DNA from: Microvirga arabica
Lineage (GTDB): Bacteria > Pseudomonadota > Alphaproteobacteria > Rhizobiales > Beijerinckiaceae
Assembly (NCBI RefSeq): GCF_016811235.1
Contig: NZ_JAFBID010000006.1
Location: 94,857 to 158,856, forward strand
Length of the DNA: 64,000 bases
Direction: 5' to 3'
Below are positions 55,558 to 64,000 of this stretch, piece after piece; within the stretch, counting starts at the first letter, position 1, and each line of letters begins with the position of its first letter. A model generated the notes under the pieces. That model was not told the DNA's origin. It ran no database searches and worked only from the letters and a program-made list of their open reading frames with translations. The position numbers and the translations under genes were made by a program.

Positions 55558-56901
55558 ATGATCCGCTTCAAATCCCTTCTGTCCCGCAAGGTTTTCGCCC
55601 TTGCTGCCCTGATGGTTGCTGCCAGCCTGAGCCCCGCCGGAGCCCAGCAGCCCGCGCCTGCGCCTGCAGTTCCGGCTGAAACGGCCGAGGAAAAGACGCG
55701 CCGGGAGCAGGATCTGAAGGTTCTGGAGGAGGCGATCACGGCCAATGCCGAGGCCCGCCGACGCCTGGAGGCCGAGATCGAGTCCATCAAGGCGGACCGG
55801 GCCAAGCTCAATGCGGCTCTGATCGGCACGGCCGAGCGCGTGCGCGGCACCGAAGACCGGATCCGGAGCCTGGAGCAGCGGCTTCAGACCCTGACTTCCA
55901 GCGAAGCGGCCATTCGTCGCTCCCTGCAGAGCCGCCGGGGTGTCATCATCGAGGTTTTCGCCGCCCTGCAGCGGATGGGCCGCCGCCCGCCGCCGGCCGT
56001 GCTGGTGCGGCCCGAGGACATGCTTGAGGCGGTGCGCGCCTCGATCATGCTGGGGGCCGTTCTTCCCGAACTGCGCGTCGAGGCCGAGATCCTGGCCACG
56101 GACCTGACCGAGCTGGTGCGCCTGAAGGAGGCGATCACCGCGGACCGCACGACCCTGAATGGGGAGCTGACGGCGCTCACCCGCGAGCAGGAGCGCGTCG
56201 CCGCCCTCATGGAGGCCCGCCAGGGCCGCATCGCCGAGGTGGAGCGCGATGCGGGTGCCGAGCGTCAAAAGGCCGAGGAGCTGGCCCGGCAGGCCGGAAC
56301 GCTGAAAGAGCTCATCGACCGCATGGAAGCGGAAATCGCAGGGGCGCAAAGAGCCTCGGAGGAGGCCCGCAGGGCCGCCGAGGCCCAGGAGCGCCAGACC
56401 CGCGAGAAGTTCGCCCAGCTGGCCTTCCGGGACCCGGCCAGGCTGGCCCCGAAGATCCCGTTTGCGGAAGCCAGGGGCCTGCTGCCGCGCCCCGTCAGCG
56501 GCGAGACCACCCTGGAGTTCGGCGCCTCCGACGGGTACGGCGGAACGACGCGTGGCATTTCGATCACGACGCGGCAGAATGCAACCGTGGTATCACCGGC
56601 GGACGGGTGGGTGGCCTTCGCGGGCCCCTTCCGCTCCTATGGTCGACTCTTGATCATCAATGCCGGTGGGGGATACTATGTTCTTCTGGCCGGTATGGAC
56701 CAAATCAACGTCGATGTCGGGCAGTTCGTGCTCGCCGGCGAGCCCGTTGCGACCATGGGAGAGGCTCCTCTCATGAGTTTGATCGGTGCCGCCATAGAAA
56801 AGAACAATCCCGTCCTCTATGTTGAGTTCAGGAAAGACGGCGGTTCGATTGACCCAAGTCCCTGGTGGGCAAAATCGCAAAGCGAAAAGGTTCGCGGATA
56901 A
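55558..56901 (+). CDS. EnvC-like murein hydrolase activator (degenerate M23 domain)
   Basis: Exported protein of 447 aa. Residues 1-29 are a Sec signal (FALAALMVAASLSPAGA). Residues about 40-120 and 175-300 are long coiled coils; 320-440 is a LytM/M23 domain (GYGGTTRGISITTRQNATVV, GGYYVLLAGMDQINVDVGQF). The zinc-binding His residues of active M23 peptidases are not seen, for example YVLLAGM replaces the HxH strand, so it probably activates amidases rather than cutting murein. Its stop overlaps the ctpA ATG (TAATG), tying it to the protease. Confidence 0.9.
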   Translation: MIRFKSLLSRKVFALAALMVAASLSPAGAQQPAPAPAVPAETAEEKTRREQDLKVLEEAITANAEARRRLEAEIESIKADRAKLNAALIGTAERVRGTEDRIRSLEQRLQTLTSSEAAIRRSLQSRRGVIIEVFAALQRMGRRPPPAVLVRPEDMLEAVRASIMLGAVLPELRVEAEILATDLTELVRLKEAITADRTTLNGELTALTREQERVAALMEARQGRIAEVERDAGAERQKAEELARQAGTLKELIDRMEAEIAGAQRASEEARRAAEAQERQTREKFAQLAFRDPARLAPKIPFAEARGLLPRPVSGETTLEFGASDGYGGTTRGISITTRQNATVVSPADGWVAFAGPFRSYGRLLIINAGGGYYVLLAGMDQINVDVGQFVLAGEPVATMGEAPLMSLIGAAIEKNNPVLYVEFRKDGGSIDPSPWWAKSQSEKVRG

Positions 56902-58223
56902 TGCGCAAACTATCACTGTTGATTCTCGGTGCGGCCATCGGTGCGGGTAGCGCGACCATGGTGTCGCAGACGAGCCTCCTGTCCGGCATGAGCGCGGTTG
57001 CCGCCTCGGCCGACACGTACCGTCAGCTGAGCCTTTTCGGAGACGTCTTCGAGAAGGTCCGCACGGACTACGTCGAAAAGCCTGAAGAGGCCAAGCTGGT
57101 CGAGGCTGCCATCAACGGCATGCTGACCTCCCTGGACCCGCATTCGAGCTTCATGGATGCCAAGAGCTTCCGCGACATGCAGGTGCAGACCCGCGGCGAG
57201 TTCGGCGGCCTCGGCATCGAGGTCACCATGGAGGAAGGCCTCGTCAAGGTCGTGACCCCGATCGACGAGACCCCGGCCTCCCGGGCCGGCGTTCTGGCCA
57301 ACGACATCATCACCCACATCAACGACGAGCCGGTCCAGGGCCTCAACCTGAACCAAGCGGTCGACAAGATGCGCGGCCCGGTCAATTCCTCCGTCACCCT
57401 CAAGATCCAGCGCAAGGAAGCCAAGGATCCAGTGGTGGTGAAGCTGACCCGCGAGACCATCAAGGTGCGGCCGGTCCGCGCCCGCGTGGAAGGCGATATC
57501 GGCGTGCTGCGCGTGACTCAGTTCAACGAGCAGACCTACGAAAACCTGCGCACCGGCATCGAGAAGCTCACCAGCGACATCGGCGCCGACAAGGTGGCGG
57601 GCTTCGTGATCGACCTGCGCAACAACCCGGGCGGCCTGCTCGATCAGGCGATCATGGTCTCCGACGCCTTCCTAGATCGCGGTGAGATCGTCTCGACCCG
57701 CAGCCGGAACGCCGAGGACACCCAGCGCTTCAGCGCCAAGGCTGGCGACCTGACCAAGGGCAAGCCCCTGGTGGTGCTCGTGAACGGCGGCTCGGCCTCG
57801 GCGTCCGAGATCGTGGCCGGCGCCCTGCAGGACCACAAGCGTGCAACGGTTCTCGGAACCCGCTCCTTCGGCAAGGGCTCCGTGCAGACCATCATTCCGC
57901 TCGGCGGCAACGGGGCCGTGCGCCTGACGACGGCGCGCTACTACACCCCGGCCGGCCGTTCGATCCAGGCCAAGGGCATCGATCCCGACGTCGAGGTGCT
58001 GCAGGACATCCCCGAGGAGCTCAAGGGCAAGGACGAGACCAAGGGCGAAGCCGGTCTGCGCGGCCACCTGAGCAATGGCGGCGACAAGGAAGAGCGCGGT
58101 GGATCCTCCGCCTACATCCCGCCGGATGCGAGCAAGGACAAGCAGCTCATCGCCGCCTACGACCTGCTGCGCGGCGTCCGAAAGGATGCGACCAACACGA
58201 CTGCGCGACCAAATCCGAACTAA
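56901..58223 (+). CDS. ctpA: Carboxy-terminal processing protease (S41)
   Basis: Periplasmic serine protease of 440 aa. A signal/anchor helix at 1-30; N-terminal helical part with SLDPHSSFMD; PDZ domain about 85-175 (GGLGIEVTMEEGLVKVV); S41 domain with FVIDLRNNPGGLLDQA, catalytic Ser in NGGSASASEIVAGAL and Lys in RSFGKGSVQT. ATG 56901 overlaps the envC-like stop; an in-frame start at 56865 lies within that gene. Likely processes envelope proteins and may be controlled by, or act with, the EnvC-like protein. Confidence 0.95.
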   Translation: MRKLSLLILGAAIGAGSATMVSQTSLLSGMSAVAASADTYRQLSLFGDVFEKVRTDYVEKPEEAKLVEAAINGMLTSLDPHSSFMDAKSFRDMQVQTRGEFGGLGIEVTMEEGLVKVVTPIDETPASRAGVLANDIITHINDEPVQGLNLNQAVDKMRGPVNSSVTLKIQRKEAKDPVVVKLTRETIKVRPVRARVEGDIGVLRVTQFNEQTYENLRTGIEKLTSDIGADKVAGFVIDLRNNPGGLLDQAIMVSDAFLDRGEIVSTRSRNAEDTQRFSAKAGDLTKGKPLVVLVNGGSASASEIVAGALQDHKRATVLGTRSFGKGSVQTIIPLGGNGAVRLTTARYYTPAGRSIQAKGIDPDVEVLQDIPEELKGKDETKGEAGLRGHLSNGGDKEERGGSSAYIPPDASKDKQLIAAYDLLRGVRKDATNTTARPNPN

Positions 58224-58263
58224 GGGCGGCTCGTCCTTTCGTTCGAGAAACAGTAATGCAAAG

Positions 58264-58302
58264 TGGGCCCGGCGGGATGGAAACCTGCCGGGCCCATTTC
58301 TG
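58264..58302 (+). terminator. Terminator after ctpA
   Basis: TGGGCCCGGC and its exact complement GCCGGGCCCA enclose 13 nt, followed by TTTCTGTT, starting about 40 bp after the ctpA stop. Confidence 0.8.
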
Positions 58303-58448
58303 TTGCGGCATCCACAGCCCTGCGGAAAGGCTTGTGCAGGGGCCGATGAAGCGGCACTCTCTCGGCTTGCTTCGGAACCATGACCAAGCACCGGCACTAA
58401 TAAGAACCGGCCGCACCTGAGTTCCGTCACCGAGGGAGAGAGTGTCTG

Positions 58449-58997
58449 ATGAGGAGCGCAAGAGGATCACAGGCCAGAAAGGATCTGCCCTACCGCTCCT
58501 GCGTCGGCGTGATGCTGATCAACAAGGAAGGCTTGGTTTTCATCGGCCGGCGCCGATCCGAGGCCGATGCGGCGTCCGACGGCTATTCCTGGCAGATGCC
58601 CCAGGGCGGGATCGACCCGGGCGAGGAGCCCTATAGGGCTGCCCTGCGCGAACTCTATGAGGAGACCAGCGTCCGTTCCGTGAGCCTCATGGCCGAGGCG
58701 CCGGAATGGTACGCCTACGATCTGCCCACCATGGTGGCAGGGCGTGCCTGGCGTGGGCGCTACCGCGGGCAGAACCAGAAGTGGTTCGCCTTCCGGTTCG
58801 AAGGCCACGACAGCGAGATCAACATCCACCAGCCGGGCGGAGGCGGTCACAGGCCCGAATTCGACGAATGGCGCTGGGAAGACATGCGCCGCCTCCCGGA
58901 GCTGATCATCCCATTCAAGCGACCTGTTTACGAGAAGGTGGTAACGGCTTTTGCGCCGCTCGTGCCGGACCGTCTGCACAGCACCGCTCATCCCTGA
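58449..58997 (+). CDS. rppH: RNA pyrophosphohydrolase (Nudix)
   Basis: Removes pyrophosphate from mRNA 5' ends to start decay; 182 aa. Start region [19 protein letters not shown], Nudix box beginning GGIDPGEEP and ending RELYEETS, then the RppH-type WYAYDLPT and QKWFAFRF segments. ATG 58449 follows GGGAGAGAG. Confidence 0.93.
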   Translation: MRSARGSQARKDLPYRSCVGVMLINKEGLVFIGRRRSEADAASDGYSWQMPQGGIDPGEEPYRAALRELYEETSVRSVSLMAEAPEWYAYDLPTMVAGRAWRGRYRGQNQKWFAFRFEGHDSEINIHQPGGGGHRPEFDEWRWEDMRRLPELIIPFKRPVYEKVVTAFAPLVPDRLHSTAHP

Positions 58998-59166
58998 CGA
59001 ACCTGTCTTCACGGACCCGGATCCACGCCGACCGGCACGGCGCGTAGAGCAGAAAAGCCCGCTTTTTCAGGTTTTTCGTTCATGTTCATGAACCGCAGAT
59101 GTACGCCGCCAACACTTAAGGATGGGAACGGAACCCTAGCTTCAAACCCCCGTTGACAGGCATGCA

Positions 59167-59186
59167 GAGGGCCATTGTCGGCCCTC
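59167..59186 (+). promoter_or_regulatory. Hairpin in the 5' leader of the DUF1236 gene
   Basis: GAGGGCC-ATTGTC-GGCCCTC lies 22 bp before the ATG and just upstream of the AGGGAGGT ribosome site. It may stabilise the mRNA or attenuate transcription. Confidence 0.4.
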
Positions 59187-59208
59187 CATCATAGGGAGGT
59201 TTCATCCA

Positions 59209-59955
59209 ATGCGTGTCACTTTACTGGCCGGCGTAGCGGCAGCGACCCTTTCCCTGAGCGTGGCTGCGATGGCCCAGACGAGCGGCAGCTCGAGCGGTAG
59301 CAGCACCGGCGGCGCTTCGGGCGGTGCCTCGGGCGGCTCCACGATCATGACGCCCGGCGGTTCGTCCGGCGGAGCCGCGGGATCGACCTCGGGCGGTGCA
59401 TCCGGCTCGACCAGCGGAACGACCTCATCTGGCTCCGCTTCCAGCAGCACCGGCGGCTCCTCCGGCACCTCGACCACGGGCGGCAGCTCCACCGACAGCG
59501 CCCAGTCGGGCACGTCCGGTACTTCCGGCACCTCCGGCACAGCGCAAGGGACGACGCAGGGCACGACGTCCGGCACGGCCTCCAGCGGCACGAGCGGCAG
59601 CCAGAGCACCACGGGCAATGCGTCCAACAGCACCGGCAATGCCGCCAACACCAACACGACGGGCAGCACGAACTCGTCAAGCTCCACGAGCGTGAACGTG
59701 ACCTCGGAGCAGCGGACGCAGATCTCGCGGTCGTTTACCAGCGTGAACGTGCAGCCGCTCACCAATGTGGAGTTCAGCGTCAGCGTCGGCTCGACCATCC
59801 CGGCCTCGGTGACGACCCTGTACGACTGCCCGGATACGGTCGAGCGCATCCTGACCGGCCTGCCGGAGTGCAAATATATCGTCGTGCGCGATCAGGTCGT
59901 GATCCTCGAGCCCCGCACCCGTCGCATCGTGACGGTGATCGAGCGTCGCGGCTGA
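59209..59955 (+). CDS. Ser/Gly/Thr-rich exported DUF1236 protein
   Basis: Protein of 248 aa. Residues 1-22 are a Sec signal ending AAMAQ. Residues about 23-160 are extreme low complexity built from SGS, TSG and GGAS units. Residues about 163-248 are a DUF1236-type domain (SVNVTSEQRTQISRSF, PECKYIVVRDQVVILEP, RRIVTVIERRG). Function unknown; secreted or periplasmic location is likely. Strong AGGGAGGT ribosome site. Confidence 0.88.
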   Translation: MRVTLLAGVAAATLSLSVAAMAQTSGSSSGSSTGGASGGASGGSTIMTPGGSSGGAAGSTSGGASGSTSGTTSSGSASSSTGGSSGTSTTGGSSTDSAQSGTSGTSGTSGTAQGTTQGTTSGTASSGTSGSQSTTGNASNSTGNAANTNTTGSTNSSSSTSVNVTSEQRTQISRSFTSVNVQPLTNVEFSVSVGSTIPASVTTLYDCPDTVERILTGLPECKYIVVRDQVVILEPRTRRIVTVIERRG

Positions 59956-59989
59956 TCAGCAGCACAGCGACGACGCTTCTGAAACCAGG

Positions 59990-60024
59990 CGCCCGCGGCT
60001 CACTCGAGCCGCGGGCGTTCTCAT
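59990..60024. terminator. Bidirectional-looking terminator between convergent genes
   Basis: CGCCCGCGGCT-CACTCG-AGCCGCGGGCG followed by TTCTCATT, between the DUF1236 gene and the small leftward gene at 60090. The stem is very stable and could stop transcription from both sides. Confidence 0.78.
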
Positions 60025-60089
60025 TGTGGATGCGATGACGCTGTTCGTCTCAGGTGTTGGAAACGCTCCACTGCAATGGGCGCAGGAGC

Positions 60090-60284
60090 CTATGCGGCAT
60101 AGGGAAAAACCACAGCCTGCCTGTCGTAGCGCTCCTGCCTGCGCTGTTGCGCCAGCATCGCCAGGGCGGTTCGTGCAAACTCCCTGAATTCTTGCTTGAT
60201 GACCTCCGGTTCGCAATCCCACACCTGAGCATCATCTTCGGCAGAATACAGCGCACGCGCGACGGCTTCGATTTCATGGTCCAT
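60090..60284 (-). CDS. Small hypothetical acidic protein
   Basis: Protein of 64 aa from ATG 60284 with GGGAGGGG six bases upstream. Sequence is well formed (HEIEAVARALYSAEDDAQVW, KQEFREFARTALAML) and ends in a short basic/aromatic tail (RYDRQAVVFPYAA). The longer frame up to 60584 has no protein character and overlaps the tRNA-Leu gene. Helical; function unknown. Confidence 0.65.
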   Translation of the reverse strand: MDHEIEAVARALYSAEDDAQVWDCEPEVIKQEFREFARTALAMLAQQRRQERYDRQAVVFPYAA

Positions 60285-60554
60285 GATAGCCCCTCCCGGC
60301 TTGGTTCGACTGCGTTCTTCATGCAGCGTGGTCTCTGTCCAAGACCTCACTCGCATCCGGCATCCCCAGCGCGGGCATTTGTTCCAAACGTAGCCGCCTG
60401 TGCAACGTGGAACATGAGGTAGCCCGAAAGGAATAATCCATAGAGATGAGCAAGGCGGCGGCCATGCGCGGCGCAGCCCCAAGAGCGGTGGGAGCTCAAC
60501 GTCTCGTTTTCTCTGAATTTGTGTCGGCGTTCTGCCGTGCCACTTGAAGGCAAG

Positions 60555-60639
60555 TGGTGCCCCTGGCCGGGATCGAACCAGCACTCCTTGCGGAACTCGA
60601 TTTTGAGTCGAGCGCGTCTACCAATTCCGCCACAGGGGC
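60555..60639 (-). tRNA. tRNA-Leu(CAA)
   Basis: An 85-nt class II tRNA on the minus strand with encoded CCA. Acceptor GCCCCTG pairs with CAGGGGC; the anticodon arm CTCGA-CTCAAAA-TCGAG gives anticodon CAA (codon TTG); variable arm present; T-loop GGTTCGATCC. Confidence 0.95.
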
Positions 60640-60782
60640 AAGGACCTGCGACGTACCATGAGGCATTGAGGCTGGTCAATGTGCCAGATGTGAAGGGAAG
60701 CCGCAGGCTGGCCTCTCGCCTTTCGGAGCGTCGTGTGCTCAAAGGGCGCGGGCGTTAAGCCCCTCAACCCGGTCGGATCCCC

Positions 60783-61364
60783 ATGCTCAGACGTCTCTAC
60801 GATTGGACCCTCTCCCTCGCCGCGCGGCCCAGGGCGCCCTATGCGCTGGCGGCCGTGTCCTTCTCGGAAAGCTCCTTCTTTCCGGTCCCACCGGACGTGA
60901 TGCTCGTTCCGATGATGCTCGCCCGTCCGGAAAGGGCTTGGCTCTATGGTACCATCTGCACCGTCACATCGGTTCTGGGCGGGGTGTTCGGCTACCTGAT
61001 CGGCTTGCTGATGTACGATACGGTCGGCCTCTGGCTGATCGAGTTCTACGGGCTCTCCGGCAAGGTGGAGCTCTTCCGGGCGTGGTATGAGGAATATGGG
61101 TCCTGGGTGATCCTGCTCGGCGGGCTGACGCCGCTCCCCTACAAGCTCGTGACCATCATGTCGGGACTCGCAGGCTACAACCTGCTGTGGTTTATCCTGC
61201 TCTCGATCCTGGCCCGGGGCGCACGCTTCTACTTCATCGCCTTGCTGATGAGCCAGTTCGGCCCGACCATCAAGGCGTTGATCGACCGCCATTTCAACCT
61301 GCTTGCCGCGCTGGGCGTCGTCCTGTTCATCGGCGGTTTTGCCGCGATCAAGTTTCTCCTTTAA
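60783..61364 (+). CDS. YqaA/DedA-type (VTT-domain) membrane protein
   Basis: Inner-membrane protein of 193 aa with four to five hydrophobic segments. VTT-type features: FSESSFFPVPPDVMLVPMML near the start, LGGVFGYLIGLLMYD, and GLTPLPYKLVTIMSGLAGYN, then ARGARFYFIALLM. Relatives act in lipid handling or membrane homeostasis; the exact role here is unknown. The dsbB-like gene follows 68 bp later. Confidence 0.9.
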   Translation: MLRRLYDWTLSLAARPRAPYALAAVSFSESSFFPVPPDVMLVPMMLARPERAWLYGTICTVTSVLGGVFGYLIGLLMYDTVGLWLIEFYGLSGKVELFRAWYEEYGSWVILLGGLTPLPYKLVTIMSGLAGYNLLWFILLSILARGARFYFIALLMSQFGPTIKALIDRHFNLLAALGVVLFIGGFAAIKFLL

Positions 61365-61432
61365 GCCTGCAGCAGGCATTGCGGGGAGCGGGCTCTTCCC
61401 CACCTTCATGCACGAGGTTATCGAGGTTTCGA

Positions 61433-61933
61433 ATGTGGGTTCAGCTCAAGGTCAGGCAGGCCGCTCTCGCGGTCGCATTGGCAGCGGCGGCTACCGTCGG
61501 TGGCGCGCTCGTATTCGAACACGTCTTCGGCTATGTGCCCTGCAAGCTCTGCCTCATCCAGCGCAATCCCTACTACATCGCCATTCCGCTCGGGGTTGTA
61601 GCGGCCCTCCTGCCGCCGCGCTGGACCAGGGCGGGCCTGTGGCTCCTCGCCCTGGTCTTCGTCGTGAGCGCGGGGCTCGGCGCTTACCATTCCGGCGTCG
61701 AGTGGGGTGTCTTCGCGGGGCCCAGCGATTGCGGCGGCGGGGCGGGCCAGGGCGCGGGCAATGTGGGCGATTTCCTGAACCAGTTGCAGAATACCCGCGT
61801 GGTCAGCTGCACGGAGGCCGCGTGGCGCTTTCTCGGCCTCTCGCTGGCGGGATGGAACGTGCTGATCTCGCTGGCGCTTGCGGCCTTCGCCGCCAAGGCG
61901 GCGGCCGGCAAGGGATTTTTCCTCGGCCGCTGA
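61433..61933 (+). CDS. DsbB-family disulfide bond formation protein
   Basis: Membrane protein of 166 aa with four helices. The first redox pair Cys37-x-x-Cys40 (PCKLCLIQR) and the second pair Cys100 (PSDCGGG) and Cys126 (VVSCTEA) are in the DsbB arrangement. It would reoxidise a DsbA-type protein and pass electrons to quinone. ATG 61433 chosen; the longer upstream frame is a shadow of the DedA-type gene. Confidence 0.88.
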   Translation: MWVQLKVRQAALAVALAAAATVGGALVFEHVFGYVPCKLCLIQRNPYYIAIPLGVVAALLPPRWTRAGLWLLALVFVVSAGLGAYHSGVEWGVFAGPSDCGGGAGQGAGNVGDFLNQLQNTRVVSCTEAAWRFLGLSLAGWNVLISLALAAFAAKAAAGKGFFLGR

Positions 61934-61952
61934 TGGCCTGCAGGCCAGGGCC

Positions 61953-62522
61953 TTACGGCTCCAGTTCGCTGTCCCAGTAGAGATAGTCCATCCAGCTGTC
62001 GTGGAGATAGTTCGGCGGGAACAGGCGTCCGTTGGAATGGAGGTCGTGGATCGTGGGGGCGAAGGGGCTCTGCCGCGGCCACATCTCAACCTCGCGGGGC
62101 AGCTTGTCCCCCTTCTTGAGGTTGCAGGGCGCGCAGGCGGCGACGACATTTTCCCAGGTGGTCTGCCCGCCCTTGGAGCGGGGAATGACGTGGTCGAAGG
62201 TGAGGTCCTCGCGGATGCCGCAATATTGGCAGCTGAAACGGTCGCGCAGGAAGACGTTGAAGCGGGTGAAGGCCGGGTGCCGGGACGGCTTGACGTAGGT
62301 TTTCAAGGAGATGACCGAGGGGAGGCGAAATTCGAAGGTCGGACTTCGCACGACCTTGTCGTATTCCGACACGATGTTGACCCGGTCGAGGAACACCGCC
62401 TTGATCGCATCCTGCCAGCTCCAGATGGACAGGGGGTAGTAACTCAAAGGCCGGTAATCAGCATTGAGCACGAGGGCCGGGCAGGCCTCCGGTCGCACAA
62501 CAGGTTGGACGTGTATCGTCAC
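61953..62522 (-). CDS. HNH endonuclease family protein (chromosomal type)
   Basis: Protein of 189 aa. The N-terminal part ALVLNADYRPLSYYPLSIWS and the HNH core with FSCQYCG, FDHVIPRSKGG, TWENVVAACAPCNLKKG are typical of a widespread core-genome HNH family, distinct from the defence HNH genes in the island. Metal-binding Cys pairs and catalytic His are present. Cellular role not established. Confidence 0.9.
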   Translation of the reverse strand: MTIHVQPVVRPEACPALVLNADYRPLSYYPLSIWSWQDAIKAVFLDRVNIVSEYDKVVRSPTFEFRLPSVISLKTYVKPSRHPAFTRFNVFLRDRFSCQYCGIREDLTFDHVIPRSKGGQTTWENVVAACAPCNLKKGDKLPREVEMWPRQSPFAPTIHDLHSNGRLFPPNYLHDSWMDYLYWDSELEP

Positions 62523-62677
62523 CTCACCTCCTCTTGGGAAAAAGAGAAGACTGTTATCCCGTCTGATTAGACTATAGGCAGTGTGACGCTGTTGTGAAGA
62601 TCAAAGGCTAGGACGTCTGTGACGCACCCACAGGATGTGGATGCGCCGCTCGCCGAATTGAGAGCCTCGGGCGAGGT

Positions 62678-63559
62678 TTAGCGGGTCGGAACCGGCTTCT
62701 CGCCCCGGTAATCGTAGAAGCCGCGCTTGGTCTTGCGGCCGAGCCAGCCGGCCTCGACGTATTTCACTAGGAGCGGGCAGGGGCGGTATTTGGAATCGGC
62801 CAGGCCCTCGTGCAGCACCTGCATGATCGACAGGCAGGTGTCGAGGCCGATGAAGTCGGCGAGCTGGAGCGGCCCCATGGGATGATTGGCGCCGAGCCGC
62901 ATGGCCGTGTCGATGGCCTCCACGGAGCCCACGCCCTCGTAGAGGGTATAGATCGCCTCGTTGATCATCGGCAGCAGGATGCGGTTGACGATGAAGGCCG
63001 GGAAGTCCTCGGCAGCCGTCGAGGTCTTGCCGAGCTTGTGGATGAATTCCTTGGACGATTCGTAGGTCGCGTCATCGGTGGCGATGCCGCGGATCAGCTC
63101 GACGAGCTGCATCACCGGCACCGGGTTCATGAAATGAATGCCGATAAACTTCTCGGGCCGGTCCGTGGCGGCCGCGAGCCTCGTGATGGAGATCGACGAG
63201 GTGTTGGTGGCCACCATGGCGTCGGGCCGGAGCGACGGGCAGAGATTGGTGAAGATCTTGCGCTTCACCTCCTCGTTTTCCGTTGCTGCCTCGATGACGA
63301 TATCGCAGGTGCCCAGGTCGTCATAGGAGCGTGCCGGCTTGATGCGCTCGAGCGCCGCCTGCCGATCGGCCTCGGTGATGGCTCCCTTGGAGACCTGACG
63401 GGCCATGTTGCCGTTGATGGTGGCGAGGCCGGTATTGATCCGCTCCTCGGCGAGATCGTTGAGCCGGACGTTGAACCCCGCAATCGAACAGACATGGGCA
63501 ATGCCGCTGCCCATCTGTCCCGCGCCGATCACGCCAACCGTCTTGATCTCAATGCCCAT
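62678..63559 (-). CDS. hbd: 3-hydroxybutyryl-CoA dehydrogenase
   Basis: NAD(P)-dependent dehydrogenase of 293 aa acting in butyrate/PHB or fatty-acid metabolism. Rossmann motif VGVIGAGQMGSGIAHV; CoA/substrate-site features MVATNTSSISITRLA and HFMNPVPVMQLVELI; C-terminal ANHPMGPLQLADFIGLDTCL and GFYDY. ATG 63559 is used; ATG/GTG-type starts farther upstream add non-conserved residues. It follows etfA on the same strand, a common pairing in Rhizobiales. Confidence 0.93.
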   Translation of the reverse strand: MGIEIKTVGVIGAGQMGSGIAHVCSIAGFNVRLNDLAEERINTGLATINGNMARQVSKGAITEADRQAALERIKPARSYDDLGTCDIVIEAATENEEVKRKIFTNLCPSLRPDAMVATNTSSISITRLAAATDRPEKFIGIHFMNPVPVMQLVELIRGIATDDATYESSKEFIHKLGKTSTAAEDFPAFIVNRILLPMINEAIYTLYEGVGSVEAIDTAMRLGANHPMGPLQLADFIGLDTCLSIMQVLHEGLADSKYRPCPLLVKYVEAGWLGRKTKRGFYDYRGEKPVPTR

Positions 63560-63631
63560 CGATTGCTGCCTGCATTCAACCGTCACAACGGCCGGGCGGA
63601 GGTTCCGCCCGGTCCGTCACTATTCCTGACC

Positions 63632-64000
63632 TTATTGACCGGCTTTGGTCAACTCCTCCTTCAGTTCAGGGAGGATGGTGAAGAGGTCGCCGACGAGGCC
63701 GTAATCGGCCACCTGGAAGATCGGAGCCTCCTCGTCCTTGTTGATCGCCACGATCACCTTGGAGTCCTTCATACCGGCCAGGTGCTGAATGGCGCCTGAA
63801 ATACCCACCGCAATGTAGAGATCGGGCGCCACCACCTTACCGGTCTGGCCCACCTGCCAGTCGTTGGGAGCATAGCCCGCGTCCACCGCGGCGCGCGACG
63901 CGCCCATGGCGGCGCCGAGTTTATCGGCGATCGGCTCGATGTACTGCTTGAAGGCATCGGCCGAACCCAGCGATCGCCCGCCCGAGATAATGATCTTAGC
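63632..64000 (-). CDS. etfA: Electron transfer flavoprotein alpha subunit, C-terminal part (5' end outside window)
   Basis: The last 122 residues of EtfA. The FAD-binding segment is clear: [48 protein letters not shown], then [20 protein letters not shown] and [10 protein letters not shown]. With EtfB it passes electrons from acyl-CoA dehydrogenases to the quinone pool. The gene runs off the right edge. Confidence 0.95.
   Translation of the reverse strand, partial: AKIIISGGRSLGSADAFKQYIEPIADKLGAAMGASRAAVDAGYAPNDWQVGQTGKVVAPDLYIAVGISGAIQHLAGMKDSKVIVAINKDEEAPIFQVADYGLVGDLFTILPELKEELTKAGQ

Noticed and set aside
59275..59690. Short regular repeats suggesting CRISPR or a tandem DNA repeat
   Set aside because: They are codon-level repeats of Ser/Gly/Thr in a coding frame, without spacers of constant length. 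No CRISPR array was found anywhere in the window.
60285..60584. N-terminal extension of the small gene at 60090
   Set aside because: It overlaps tRNA-Leu and has no protein character; a strong ribosome site marks the ATG at 60284.
61953..62522. HNH gene at 62 kb as another defence nuclease
   Set aside because: It belongs to a core-genome HNH family and sits in conserved housekeeping context.

Overview
The window looks like the chromosome of an alphaproteobacterium of the Hyphomicrobiales (Rhizobiales). A Methylobacteriaceae or Microvirga-like host would fit, but that is inference from gene order and GC-rich codon use, not from a database match. The right third carries a conserved housekeeping block (rplU, rpmA, a GNAT gene, obgE, proB, an antisense DUF72 gene, proA, nadD, rsfS, rlmH, an envC-like gene, ctpA and rppH). 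It is followed by a DUF1236 secreted protein, tRNA-Leu(CAA), a DedA/YqaA-type membrane protein, a DsbB-type oxidoreductase, an HNH protein, 3-hydroxybutyryl-CoA dehydrogenase and the start of a cut-off etfA.

From 1 to 11.2 kb is metabolic accessory DNA. It holds the tail of a receiver domain, an ABC importer operon (ATPase, permease, NMT1-like binding protein), and a carbohydrate-acid locus. That locus has a fused DctQM TRAP permease, a LacI regulator, a divergent DctP binding protein, a VOC protein, a RuBisCO-like protein and a DUF1537 sugar-acid kinase. The last two together recall the 3-oxo-isoapionate kinase/RuBisCO-like decarboxylase (or hydrolase) branch of apionate breakdown. From 11.4 to 16.5 kb a FecR/cadherin-like/VWA surface-type protein is followed by a CHASE2 adenylate cyclase, probably one sensory unit.

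From 16885 to 47721 lies a probable genomic island of about 30.7 kb. It is bounded by a perfect 147-bp direct repeat, each copy holding a complete tRNA-Ser(CGA) gene plus 55 bp of its 5' flank. The cargo is dominated by defence-type genes: a type I R-M system (hsdMSR), a DEDD exonuclease-RecQ-UvrD fusion, an SRA-HNH type IV-like restriction protein, an HNH / SAM-methyltransferase / unknown operon with a UDG-like gene upstream, a NYN-domain protein, a deoxyribosyltransferase-like/PD-(D/E)XK protein paired with an Mrr-like nuclease, and a divergent small protein plus Rad50-like ATPase. A tyrosine integrase sits in the middle, beside a perfect 40-bp palindrome, two unknown genes and a noncoding stretch dense in palindromes. 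Near the right end are a 3' scrap of groEL with its terminator, a KOW-like small protein and a type IA topoisomerase with an altered TOPRIM motif. The internal integrase and the groEL scrap suggest a composite island built in several steps.

The best candidates for an undescribed system are the divergent 39.6-43.9 kb cassette (deoxyribosyltransferase-like nuclease + Mrr-like nuclease facing a small protein + zinc-hook ATPase), the HNH/methyltransferase operon at 31.6-33.6 kb, and the WRN-like exonuclease-RecQ-UvrD fusion.
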